The notes beneath the pieces were generated by a model. The model had not been told where the DNA came from. It saw only the letters and a program-made list of their open reading frames with translations, and made no database searches. Below, piece by piece: positions 1 through 9,594 of a stretch of DNA of 64,000 nt (the stretch's first letter is position 1; each line of letters opens with the position of its first letter). The stretch comes from Epiperipatus broadwayi (taxonomy: Eukaryota; Onychophora; Udeonychophora; Euonychophora; Peripatidae), in NCBI GenBank assembly GCA_028023455.1, contig JAQFVV010000277.1, positions 246,001 through 310,000 of the forward strand. The letters are read 5' to 3'. Position numbers and translations under genes: made by a program.

Positions 1-20
1 TTTGTTTTTTTTAATTGCAG

Positions 21-250
21 GTCATTAGCTTGAATAGTATAAAGAAATTATATGTTGATGCTAGATGTGAAAGTGCATTAGTTCTGAGTTTGAATCCCAT
101 GTCTTCGCTGTTACAACAAAAAGCCAAAAACCAGCTTCAGAATGGGAATATTTTAGCCCTATATCATATGGTGTTCTATTGATTACTCAAGTTTACAATA
201 GATGGCTCTGAAATAGGATGAAAAGACCTGCTCTTGGAATCATATTAGAA
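21..250 (+). repeat. SINE-A copy
   Basis: This is a nearly full copy of the family I call SINE-A. The order is a head (GCTTGAATAGTATAAAG), a B-box-like block (GAGTTTGAATCCC), a body with AGCCAAAAACCAGCTTCAGAA, and a 3' part with TTGATTACTCAAGTTTAC and TAGATGGCTCTGAAAT, ending in a CTGCTCTTGGAATCAT tail. The B-box match to the Pol III promoter consensus suggests a tRNA-derived SINE. The family assignment rests on about 16 related copies in this window. Confidence 0.7.
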
Positions 251-414
251 AGTCGTGTGATACTGTTGCTGGTATTGACCTTTGTAGATAAAAAATAGAA
301 GCCTTCTGGTGGCATAAGACTGAGATCTCTAAAATATATAGAATTTAATTTGGTGTCAAATCTATGGAATAATGCAAAAAAGTTAGCTTGAGTTAAAAAA
401 CAGAGGATTTTTAT

Positions 415-605
415 TTTTAAGCCATTATCTTTAATAGTATAATAGGAATAAAAATGGCTAGATACATAAATGCATTACTTCCAGCTGTGAATCCTAGTCC
501 TTAATGACATAGGACAGAGCCAGGACTTGATGTGGGAATGGAAATATTATAGCATCATACCATCTAGGTGTTCATTGACTACACAAGCTTACAATGGATG
601 AACAA
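415..605 (+). repeat. SINE-A copy
   Basis: Head AAGCCATTATCTTTAATAGT, ATGGCTAGATACATAAATGC, the degenerate B box GCTGTGAATCC, and the 3' module TTGACTACACAAGCTTACA follow in the family order. It ends without the usual CTGCTC tail. Confidence 0.6.
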
Positions 606-799
606 GTGTATAAACAATAATGCAATACTGGAAGATGTAATTTAATAAATAATTTAATGACTACTCACTTTATATATATAATTCAAACAAATAAATGTTC
701 TAATAATATATTTTTGTATGATATTGTTCAGCAACACAATCAAATCCAGCATCATCTATTAAATATCCTGATAAAGAATGAGAATATACATATATATAT

Positions 800-1055
800 A
801 TCTTTATTATACTTTGATTTACAAGTGTCAACGTTCCTGCACTCACAATTTTGACACCAAGCGCTTCAGATAAATATTTTATTGATTATTAGTAATCATT
901 TATTAAACCAGAGATTATCTCTAGTCCAGATGTAAAATTTAAATCTCAGCTAAAGATTAGTAATAATCATTAATCTATTTATCTGAAAAAGATAGTAACA
1001 AAGTTGTGAGTGCAAGAAGTTTGATGCTTTATAATAAAGTGATATTAATAAATAC
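800..1055. repeat. Imperfect palindrome with TGCACTCACAA arms
   Basis: The left arm (ACTTTGATTTACAAGTGTCA...CCTGCACTCACAA) and the right arm (TTGTGAGTGCAAGAAGTTTG...AAAGTGATATTA) are reverse complements with mismatches. The centre near 930 holds a further inverted ATTAGTAATCATT/AATGATTATTACTAAT-type pair. It is probably an old foldback repeat. Confidence 0.5.
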
Positions 1056-1077
1056 TGACCAAGTAATAAAAACATAT

Positions 1078-1165
1078 ATAAGAAATTTTGATCATGGCCA
1101 ACTGAAGAGTAGTAGTTCAGCATGAAATACATCTCAGTGGTCATGTGTCTTTTTCAGATGTCTTG
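1078..1165 (+). repeat. SINE-D segment, first copy
   Basis: The segment GATCATGGCCAACTGAAGAG through CATCTCAGTGGTCAT to TTTTTCAGATGTCTTG recurs in diverged form at 5008-5095. I see no coding potential. Confidence 0.45.
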
Positions 1166-3060
1166 GCACATGTTTCAGGAATGTGTGGTTGAGTGGACAT
1201 TTTAAGAAGATTTAATACATATACCTTTACATGTTACTTTAAACCAGAGAATAAAATTTTACATTTAATAATATACATACTTAGTTACTTTTTTTGAATT
1301 GTGGTGTGGTGATGACTATTAAAATTCTTTGGATAGTGAAGAACATGGACAAGTGAGTATTTGATTAGACAGGGCTTGAATTCTAGCTTAAAACATAAAT
1401 GCCAAGGTTGAAATTGTTCTGCTAAAGTCATATTACAAAATGATCTAATTCATTAAAAATGTACATAATATTAAGAGGAGATTGATAAAAGAAAGTAATC
1501 ATTAAGGAATTTGAATAAACTATGGTGCTACAGAAGAAGATGCAAACTTCTGAAAAAATGATCAGATGATCATCGAATGTTGAAATCAAGAGCATCCAAT
1601 AATGATAATCTCAATAAAAACAGTTTTTTAAGAATTGCGACTCCCCCCCCCCTTAATATTTATTAAATATAAATATTAAATGCAGTAATCCTCTCTTATC
1701 CAAAACATTTGGTTCCAAGCCTGATCGTGGATATCAAAATTCATAGATAATAGCAAACTGTGTGTGTACATATATGTATATACATGTTGAAAACATGCAT
1801 ATATGGATATGATGTGCATACTATATATGCATTGGGCACAAAAAAAAATGTGATAAATTAAAATGACTTTTTATTACTTTCTAAGTTTTTATTCTTTTAT
1901 TTACAATTTTTAGAATCATTTATAATTGGAACAAGGGAAATGCTATGATATCAATATGTTATCAATTAACTTTAACAAAAGTTCGCTATATACTTGTACT
2001 ATGCCCTATATATTAAATACCTATTTTTATATTAGCATAGCATCTTTATACATTAGTCAAATAAATAAAAATTTACTCAGAATTTTTTAGCATTTTTCCT
2101 TTTCTTAAAAATTTTTTTGTTTGACTTTTTTAATGAATAATATTTCTTTTATTCAAAAATTAAAGTTTATCTTTTTTGATATAAAGACAAGATATATATA
2201 TACATGAATTAAGAGACCATATACTAAATCAAATGTCTTTGTACTCTGCCACTGAAACCACAGTCAATATCATTACTACTTGCTAACTTTTCTGTTTCTT
2301 TCCTGTTATTTGTCTTACCTCTTTCATTTTGTTTGCTCTATGATCCACTAGAATGACTAGATGTACATGTGAACAATACCCACAAAGGCACATAATTATA
2401 ACCATTAATAAGTTTAAGTCAATTAAGTAATTGTAATCAAAAATTTGATTTCCATTGGATTATATAATCAGTTGTGGAACAGATTAAGGCTACATAAATG
2501 GCTCTCTCTTTCTCATGTAATGAAACAATAACTGATACCCCCCCCACATCAATACCTTCTTATCTGGTTGATATATCTTAATGTGCTCACTGGATATATG
2601 TAAAAGTTATGTTACCACAATATTTTTGATATCTACTGCATGTAAATCTTTATAAAAACTAATACTATTCAAATACAGTGCTAAGCTTCTTTTATACACT
2701 TTTATTTGACCTATGTTGTTTTTTTTTTGTCTTATAACTTAATTTTCACACATTTCCCAATTTCTGATGTAATTAAAACTTTGTGTGCATTAGTATTCTC
2801 CAAACCATTAATTTATTTTTTAAGTTCGCAAACAATTTTAGTAAAAAAATTAACGAAAATTTTAAAATTTTAATTTTATAGGGCATTCAGTACTCTCTAC
2901 GATAATGCCATCTAGCAATATTAAATTGCATCTAAATCTTTTCCATTTCTAATTTCTGGAACTATATAAAACTAAAATGTAGAAAATAATAAAATTTAAG
3001 AAATGTTTTTTTTCACATTAGTGCTTTAAAACATAAATTTTACTTAGCTTTCATGATAAA
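1166..3060. other. Gene-free AT-rich stretch
   Basis: No exon or RNA gene is visible. It holds a 10-C run at 1643-1652, the MITE-like repeat at 1680-1800, an 8-C run at 2538-2545 and TA-rich tracts. I looked here for the next TMTC4 exon on the minus strand and did not recognise one. Confidence 0.5.
1680..1800 (+). repeat. MITE-like repeat (GGTTCCAAGCC motif)
   Basis: The stretch CAAAACATTTGGTTCCAAGC then GTGGATATCAAAATTCATAG and GATAATAGCAAACTG resembles the end of a pogo/Tc1-type miniature transposon found in many animal genomes (recollection, not searched). A related copy starts near 15523. Confidence 0.4.
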
Positions 3061-3069
3061 AGTATGAGA

Positions 3070-3205
3070 CGATCATATTTAGAAAGTCACAAGTCAGATT
3101 CCCAAAGAATCGTTTAAATAAACATGCAAATAATTCCTATTTCAAATAGATTAGCACTGATAGAAAAGATTCTTTGGGATCTGTGAATTTCTAAACATGG
3201 TCATC
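3070..3205. repeat. Hairpin with 36-bp arms
   Basis: The left arm GATCATATTTAGAAAGTCAC...GATTCCCAAAGAATC is mirrored by GATTCTTTGGGATC...GAATTTCTAAACATGGTC, with a 55-nt loop. It has no coding content and is a small foldback of unknown origin. Confidence 0.6.
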
Positions 3206-3539
3206 CTCCTCTTTTATTCATCAAAGCTGAAGAAAATTTACTGTTTACTGCATTTACGGGAGTAAAAGCATTTCATTAATTTTATATTTATATTTTCTTG
3301 CAATAATATTTTACGGGATTTTCAATACTGTTTAAAAACTAAAAGTTTTTTAAAAAGTTAATATTAAAATTTTTAATTGCTATTTTATGGGGAGAAAATG
3401 AAAATTGCAAATTAAATTAAGCTCTTGGATTAAATAGAAAACACAGTGCTCCCAGTGATAGGATATATTTACAGCCTATTTATGGAAGTATACTGAAAGC
3501 ATTGACACAATTAAGAGCCTGAAGTGGAGTTGGGCTGGA

Positions 3540-3760
3540 AATAATTGCTAGAAGAGGTAATAATAGATAACAGTTGAAATCCTAAACTGTATTCCTAGAG
3601 ATTATAAAAGACCTAAAAAAAACCACATATGAGATGGATAAAATAAGAAAGTGTGATGTGGAGAAGAGAGACAAGAGTTCAAAGAAGATGGATTGAACTT
3701 GGAGAGACCTTCATCCTTCAGTGGATCGATAATGGTTGAAAATGATGATGATGAACTTTT
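3540..3760 (+). mobile_element. RTE-like retrotransposon, 3' end fragment
   Basis: In broken frames the plus strand gives the C-terminal RT signature GDYKRP-like (GATTATAAAAGACCTAAAAA), then GAGATGGATAAAAT and CTTGGAGAGACCTTC, ending in GTGGATCGATAATGGTTGAA and a GATGATGATG tail. Several longer copies in the window show the same order. It is a dead, 5'-truncated copy. Confidence 0.6.
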
Positions 3761-3790
3761 TGCTTAAATTTTTTTTAAAATGTATATGTA

Positions 3791-4044
3791 TTACCTTAAT
3801 TAATGTTATATATAGAGCTTGCAAAATAAGTTCTTAGCAAGCTTTGAAAATATCCTAAACCCCAGACCAGTTTCTGCTTCTGGCATCATCAGAAACCGAT
3901 CTGGGGTTGAGGATATTCTTCTCAAAGCTTTTTAAGAGCTTATTTTGCAAGTTCTATATATAACATTTGTAAACACAAGCTTTATTAAATTAAGTCATGT
4001 GACATCTGACTTGATTTTTTTTATCATTTTACCTTAATTAATGT
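3791..4044 (+). mobile_element. Palindromic retroposon with 16-bp flanking direct repeats
   Basis: TTACCTTAATTAATGT occurs perfectly at 3791-3806 and 4029-4044. The 222-bp insert between begins with the left arm of a palindrome (TATATATAGAGCTTGCAAAA ... AACCCCAGACCAGTTTCTG). The mirror arm follows, ending ATATATAACATTT at 3968. A 60-nt unpaired tail then carries AAGTCATGTGACATCTGA. The long flanking repeats and asymmetric tail fit target-primed retroposition. The loop core (CCAGACCAGTTTCTG...) is reminiscent of the SINE-A/FB-A core, but the arms differ. Confidence 0.7.
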
Positions 4045-4399
4045 ATGACAATTATTACTATTTTTTAATGCATGCAAAGAAAAAAAAAGAAAGATTATTA
4101 AATAAAGCATAATTCAGACTAAAAAATAAATTTAAAGATTCTTTCACAATTTTCCAAATTAAATTTTTTTTTGGAAAATCATATGCCAAAATGATACTAT
4201 TATCTTATTTGTACAGTGCAATAGGTTGTATTTTTAATTTTTTTGTACATTACTGTAATGAAGTATGATAATTACGGCAATGAAATGTGACCATTAAAAT
4301 AATGTCCCAACAACTCTTTGTTCATTTTCAACATATTTGTGTGTGTTTGCATATATAATCAAATTAAGTGCTATTTATTCTGTATATTTATAAACTTAC

Positions 4400-4731
4400 C
4401 TAAAGGTTAAAACAGTTAATGGGCGATATGATTTATGACTGGTGTTGGTTTTCACATTTCCACCCCAAAAATCATGTACAAACAATTTCCTCACTGGGGT
4501 TTCAGGATGTAAGTCCTTGTTGTTGACAATTGCTTCAGTATCATCAAATACAAAATCTCCATCGATACTGTTCCAGAAGCACAAAGTAGCAATTACAAAT
4601 ATAATACAAGATGCTGCAGAAAAGGGTAGGCTAACAATTGGCAAGGATGAATCCCATGTTGCCTTAGGAATAAGAATTTTACCATTTTTCACATTATTGT
4701 TATTTAAGGAAGCCAGTGTTAAAGTTGACAT
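4400..4731 (-). CDS. TMTC4: First coding exon of TMTC4-like O-mannosyltransferase
   Basis: TMTC proteins are multi-pass ER-membrane glycosyltransferases with C-terminal TPR repeats that add O-mannose to cadherin-type domains (family knowledge). This exon encodes about 110 residues. A basic/polar N-terminus (1-33) is followed by a first transmembrane helix (about 35-53, SAASCIIFVIATLCFW). Then comes the first lumenal loop with the acidic signature DGDFVFDD (57-64), which in GT-C fold enzymes carries the catalytic acid, and then TEAIVNNKDL, HDFWG (86-90) and SHKSYRPLTVLTF (98-110). These match the TMTC4 N-terminus as I remember it. The exon ends two bases into an Arg codon at AG|GTAAGT (donor GT at 4399-4398); reading on gives an immediate stop, confirming an intron. 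The ATG at 4731 is the first in frame and lies 44 nt inside the exon. The later exons, covering the other membrane helices and the TPRs, must lie at lower coordinates. I did not find exon 2 in 1-4396, so it is probably beyond the window edge. Confidence 0.9.
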
Positions 4732-4775
4732 GTTTATACAATTCCGTCATCGCTGCCAAATAAATCGGAGCAAGT
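4732..4775 (-). other. TMTC4: 5' UTR part of the TMTC4 exon with upstream splice acceptor
   Basis: Reading the minus strand, a pyrimidine-rich run ending TTTTATTTTTAG (AG at 4777-4776) stands directly before 44 nt of non-coding sequence that leads into the ATG. This is a good 3' splice site. I infer that the TMTC4 transcript has at least one non-coding exon further upstream, at coordinates above 4776, and that the promoter is not immediately in front of the start codon. No second in-frame methionine precedes 4731 in this exon. Confidence 0.6.
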
Positions 4776-5007
4776 CTAAAAATAAAATTTCAGATAATTA
4801 TATAGAAATTTAAATATAAAAATTATGGTAAAATAAGCCATGGTCATAATACTCATGGCATGCTTGATATAGGTAAACAAAGACATATTAGAAAAGGCAA
4901 ATGACTCCCAAGATGCACTCTTCAAATTAACTCAGGTCATAACCCATCTCATGTCTTCATCTTTCTTAAGTATTTATCAATATCAAAATACTACAATTTA
5001 ATCTACA

Positions 5008-5095
5008 AATGATCTCAGCCAATTGAAGAATATTATTTCAGCCAAATATGCATCTTTGAGGGTCATTTACCTTTTCAGATGTCTTTTCCTTTCAA
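5008..5095 (+). repeat. SINE-D segment, second copy
   Basis: GATCTCAGCCAATTGAAGAA ... GAGGGTCATTTACCTTTTCA matches 1078-1165 with many substitutions. Confidence 0.4.
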
Positions 5096-5120
5096 TAAAA
5101 GCTTTAAGTATATTTAAGAT

Positions 5121-5132
5121 GGGGGGGGGGGG
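5121..5132 (+). repeat. 12-G homopolymer
   Basis: A run of twelve G bases stands in otherwise AT-rich DNA. Comparable G or C runs lie at 1643, 2538, 10477, 30714, 31681, 54820, 56811, 62223 and 63554. Confidence 0.9.
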
Positions 5133-5689
5133 AAGGGATGGAGCAGGATTTATAATATCAGGCTGTTATGTTCAATAAGAATAAATGGATTAATTTTTAT
5201 ATTTTATATCTGGACTAAAAAAATGGATCTCTAATCTCTAACCTAATAAATGGTTAGTAATAATCATTATTGTATTTGCCGAATGTGTGATTGCAGAAAA
5301 TATGAACATTTACTCTCAAACCAGAAATAGCTAGATATTAATTGACTGATAAAAAAGTGTCCAAGTTCTATTCAGATTCAAATTCTAGACTTGGGCATAG
5401 GTGTCACTTTGCAGACATTAAAGGTGAATGCCCGTACTTAAAATGATGATAACAATAAATGGTTTATAGCTCAGGACTTCATATAGAGCTTGAGCAATGG
5501 AAATGACAAAACTAGGCAACAATTCATAAACCTTAAGCCCCAAAACTTGCCACTCTATCATGGCACCACACCATGTAGGGCATGACAATGATGATTAATG
5601 AAAATACTACTTAGGAGTTGATGCTTGAAAATCTAATGCAAAGTCACAAATATTTTAAAGAACGCCATGAATGCTTTCACTTAGTCATT

Positions 5690-5935
5690 CATTAGACTAG
5701 AGATATCCACTTAATGAATATTTCTGTAGTGTAATTTTCACATCGCCCTCACACAAGGTAGGGACTGATTTCTATCCATTTTAATACCTTGTGGAGGGGT
5801 GTAATCATAAACATATGACAAAAGACATATAAAAAAGGATGTATAATCCTCAATGTGAACATTTTCTACTTAATCAGGACTCATCAGTTGGTTCAGATGG
5901 CAATCTCTTACATACACCTTTACCATTGTTCAGTA
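5690..5935 (+). repeat. FB2-type repeat, single arm
   Basis: ATCCACTTAATGAATATTTC, TGTAGTGTAATTTTCAC, CACAAGGTAGGGACTGATTT and TTAATACCTTGTGGAGGGG match the arms of the palindrome at 16574-16855. After it come GACTCATCAGTTGG and CAATCTCTTACATACACC, which match the terminal repeats of the 32-33.6 kb element. Confidence 0.55.
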
Positions 5936-6980
5936 TATATAATAGCCAATTATTACGGTTTAAATGATAAGTGTCAAACTTACTTTTGACTCAAACCACA
6001 TGAAAAAAAAAAAAATGGAGATTATATGATTAAACATGATGTTAAAGCCTTTTAGAGAATCGAAGTTAAAAGTCTAAAAAAAAAAAAACAGCATGTCAAA
6101 AGAAATTGTTTTACGTTTGAGAAATTACGTTCTGTTTTTATAACCTATTTCTTGTAAACTATAAAACCAGGCGAAGCTGTACATCAGTGTGTGTGTTGAT
6201 ATATATAATAGTTGAAATGTATGATATGAAATAATATACATATGTGTTGAGAGCGAAAATTTCTCTGACCACCACACAAACAGAAAAATCTAACAGAAAC
6301 TCGTGTGTCTGTCAATCAAAATGAATCCCACATTCAACTTCCAACTTGTCCTAATTTGTCCCCATATAAGATCTTGGGATTTCAATCAAAATGGAACTCA
6401 TTTTATTTGACTGACGGACACTCGAGTGTCGGTGAGATTTTTTAATATCACTTGCGCGGCGGTTTGAGAAATATTAGCACTTGACGTCTTTACTTACATA
6501 TAAATACACATAAAGTACAAACTTAGTTTTTCTCTGATTGACCCGTTAATATAAAAATAAATACCGTAAAATAAATTCCATTTTTTTTTATTAAATTAGT
6601 ACGTTTAAATTCATTTTATTCTTAGAAAGAAAAAATATTTTAGGTTAATTTAATTCATGTAATAAGAGCTAATTAAAATAAAATTAATTATATTTCTACA
6701 GTTAATAATAAAAAGTAATTTTATTGACCAAGTTGACATTTTTTATTTATTTCTCTTTACATGCGAAAATTCTGATACTATTAATTTTTTTAAATTTACA
6801 ATTATAATTAAATATTCTATTCAAATATACTTAACGTTTATTTTCAAGACCTTTCTATAATCAATTAACATTTAATGATCGATTAAGCTTTATTTTCTAA
6901 ATTGTAAGAATGTTAGGTAAATGTTCGTATATATATATATGCAATTCCACAATAATTAAATTTTTTTTTCTTATGTCAAA

Positions 6981-7052
6981 TGCGTTGACCGGGAAGCGAA
7001 CCCGGGCCAGCTGCTTGGAAGGTAACTATGCTAACCGCTAGGCCACCAACAT
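6981..7052 (-). pseudogene. tRNA-Gly(UCC)-like sequence inside a hairpin
   Basis: The minus strand reads as a 72-nt tRNA-Gly look-alike. The A box is TGGCCTAGCGGTTAGCA, the anticodon loop CTTCCAA (anticodon UCC) and the T arm CCGGGTTCGCTTCCCGG (perfect). The acceptor stem is damaged (ATGTTGG against TCAACGC) and the anticodon stem has an A.C mismatch. An 8-bp inverted repeat, GTCAAATG/CATTTGAC, extends the acceptor stem outward, which ordinary tRNA genes do not show. The same outward repeat brackets the copies at 27.7 and 48.3 kb. It is more likely a tRNA-derived repeat than a working gene. Confidence 0.6.
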
Positions 7053-7159
7053 TTGACAATAACTTTGGTAATAAATAAAATACGTTGTCTTCATAAATTT
7101 AAAGAATTAAAAAAAGTAGCACTAATTGAATCCCCAGCTGAAATAATATAATAAGAGTA

Positions 7160-7400
7160 GCTCTCCACTCTAATACTTGGGTAATCAGTAATTGACAGAT
7201 GAATACAAAATCCATATTCTTATTATTTAAATTCTTATCCTGAGACTGATTTGAATCCCGAAGTTCCATTGATAAGGAAGGCAGACATTGGTTTGAGAAT
7301 AAGGATTTGAAATACTAAAGATATGCATTTTATATGCATCTGGTAATCAGTGATTATTCAAGTTTATACTAGATGGATCTAGAATAGAGAGCTCATGTGA
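7160..7400 (+). repeat. SINE-A copy
   Basis: The order is B-box-like GATTTGAATCCCGA, CCATTGATAAGG, GGTAATCAGTGATTATTCAA, GTTTATACTAGATGG, then the tail TAGAGAGCTCATGTGATGTG. The CATGTGATG tail is the one shared with FB-A. A partial second head (CTGAGATTCAAATCC) follows at 7427. Confidence 0.6.
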
Positions 7401-7474
7401 TGTGGTTAGAATATTATCTCCCATGCCCACAGTCTGAGATTCAAATCCATAAGAAACTTGAAAATTCTTTCAGG

Positions 7475-7940
7475 TAATTGAAGATTTAAAACAGGCAAAA
7501 CTCTCTATATGTATTGCCACTCAGTGCAAGCCAGAGTAATCAATGAATGCCAGAAGGCTTGTGCATAAAATTCTCATCTAGTGCCTACTCATCCAATATC
7601 CCCAGACTAGTTTCTGGCTTTGACCTTTGTCAGTCAGGAGCCATGGATCTGAGAACACTGTACTTAGATCTTAGGAGCATTACACCTAGATCTTAAAATC
7701 GTAAGATCTAGGTACAGTGCTCTCAGATCCAAGGGTCCTCATTGACTAAGGCCACAAGCCAGAGACTCGTCTGGGGATATTGTATGAGTAGGCATAGGGG
7801 GATTTTATGCACAAGCCTTCTGGCATCCATTGATTACTCTGGCTTGCACTGAGTGGCAATATGTATAGAGAGTTTTGAAAGTTTTAATAACAGTTATAAG
7901 CATAAGAAATGATGATCATGTGATGTTTAATTGAAGATTT
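7475..7940 (+). mobile_element. FB-A palindromic retroposon, copy A
   Basis: TAATTGAAGATTT flanks the element perfectly at 7475-7487 and 7928-7940 (13 bp). The insert starts AAAACAGGCAAAACTCTCTA and has about 190-bp inverted arms (AAGCCAGAGTAATC..., CCAGAAGGCTTGTGCATAAA, CCAATATCCCCAGACTAG, then AGATCTTA at the centre). It ends in a one-sided tail, ACAGTTATAAGCATAAGAAA then GATCATGTGATGTTT. No protein is encoded; the arms would fold as a long RNA hairpin. The one-sided tail and the long target repeat indicate retroposition by a LINE-type enzyme. Confidence 0.8.
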
Positions 7941-8312
7941 TTAAGCAAATCTAGAATTTTTTAAAAATAATTAATCCATGGATAATACAAATAGATACTC
8001 AATTAGCATTCGCTTAATAAATAACTAGCTACTGAAGGTTAATGATCAAAGGTTAATCTGAGTAGATCCTGTAAGGAGTTACATGATTTGTCTTCACTGT
8101 TAGTTCATACTCTTACTAGTTCTAAACCATGGTTTACCTTTACTTTTTATCTAGTATTAATAAAAAATGAAAAATGATGCCCATAATATTCATTTTAATG
8201 CCTCCATTATCATATAGGCTATGTTAAGTTTGAACAATTCATCTTTATTTTTATCATTTCAATAGAAATCAGATTTATATTAATAAGAAGTCAGAATGTG
8301 TGTACAATTATA

Positions 8313-9074
8313 ACATTATCATCTAATATTCTTTATTACTTTTTACAATCCACTATTGACAGTTTCGATTGCCCCAAGAATCTTCTTCAGAACTATAACA
8401 AACACAATACAAATACATGAATACAAATGTACACGAACATATAATTTTACATTTTATACATATGCATATATTTTATCTTATAATCGTTATTTATATACCC
8501 ACATATATTTTTATATAGTTCTCTATATAATTATTACCTTTGTATATATTATACAGTTTACTCTTTTTATATTCTATATTTATCAATTAATACTTCCTAT
8601 AATCATAAATATATATATATTATTTTTATTTCATTATATATTTTACTCTTTTTTATATTCTATATTTATCAATTAATATTTTCTCTATATATATAAATTA
8701 TTTTTATTTCATATATTATTTTTATTTTATTTATTTTTTTATAAAAAAATAAAATAAAAATAATATATATATGATTATAGGAAGTATTAATTGATAAATA
8801 TAGAATGTAAAGAGTAAAATGTATAATATATACAAAGGTAATAAATATACAGAGAGTTATATAAAGATATATGTGAGTATATAAATAATGATTATAAGAT
8901 AGAAATGTATATATAAAATGAAAAATTATATGTTCATATATATTTGTATTCATGTATTTGTATTGTGTTTGTTATTGTTATAGTTCTGAAGAAGATTGCT
9001 GGGGCAATCAAATCTGCCAATAGTGGATTGTAAAAAAGCAATGTAAAAATAAAGAATATAGATGATATTAATAT
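8313..9074. repeat. Long foldback (about 330-bp arms)
   Basis: The left arm (ATTCTTTATTACTTTTTACA, CCACTATTGACAGTTTCGAT, AATCTTCTTCAGAACTATAA, then TA-rich) is mirrored from about 8770 to 9070. The inner arm sequence TTTACTC...TATATTTATCAATTAATA is duplicated near 8560 and 8642. The motif of a GAAGAAGATT block next to a CAGTTTCGATTG-like block recurs in the foldbacks at 20.5, 21.8 and 51.1 kb, so these may share an origin. I saw no flanking direct repeats. Confidence 0.75.
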
Positions 9075-9364
9075 TATATGGATTTAGCAATGCAATAAGA
9101 AAGATAAAGTTATAAAGTTTTTGCTTAACAGATCTAGAATCTACTGACACATTAGGTGAGTTATTAACCTGATATAATAACACAGAAGACATAAAAAGTG
9201 TTAACAGAATGCAGTAATTGTACTAAGCTTTTCTCATTGTGCAAATCAATCAACAAAATAAGATGCTTGAGAATCAAACAAAATTAAAATATTTATTAAA
9301 AAAAAATTACAAGAAACACAAAAAGGAAATACAAATTAAACACAAATAATTTAGTTATCTTTGA

Positions 9365-9535
9365 TTCCAGATCTCATTTTTAGAGGTCAATAAAATTGTC
9401 TCTCAGTACACTTCTGACACCTAGTAAACAAGAGACAACAGATGGAAATAATTATTAAATCCTATCCATACAGCATCTATTGATTACTAAAGCTTACACT
9501 AGATGGCAAAAATGTGGTGAAAGAAAAGAGCATTT
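9365..9535 (+). repeat. SINE-A copy (3' half)
   Basis: ACAGCATCTATTGATTACTA, AGCTTACACTAGATGGC and the tail AAAGAGCATTTATT match the family 3' module. The head is not recognisable. Confidence 0.5.
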
Positions 9536-9594
9536 ATTGTTGAATAATAAATAAATATAGAGGAATATTTGGAGCTTTTCATGGTTCTGTTATA

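Noticed and set aside
4442-4813. 123-codon plus-strand open frame over the TMTC4 exon
   Set aside because: It is the antisense shadow of the real minus-strand exon; its product resembles nothing, while the minus strand gives clear TMTC motifs and splice sites.
8356-9192. Three open frames of 80-106 codons (Ile/Tyr/Phe-rich) in the 8.3-9.1 kb foldback
   Set aside because: They come from TA-rich palindrome arms; the two strands give nearly the same peptide, as expected of an inverted repeat, not of a membrane protein gene.
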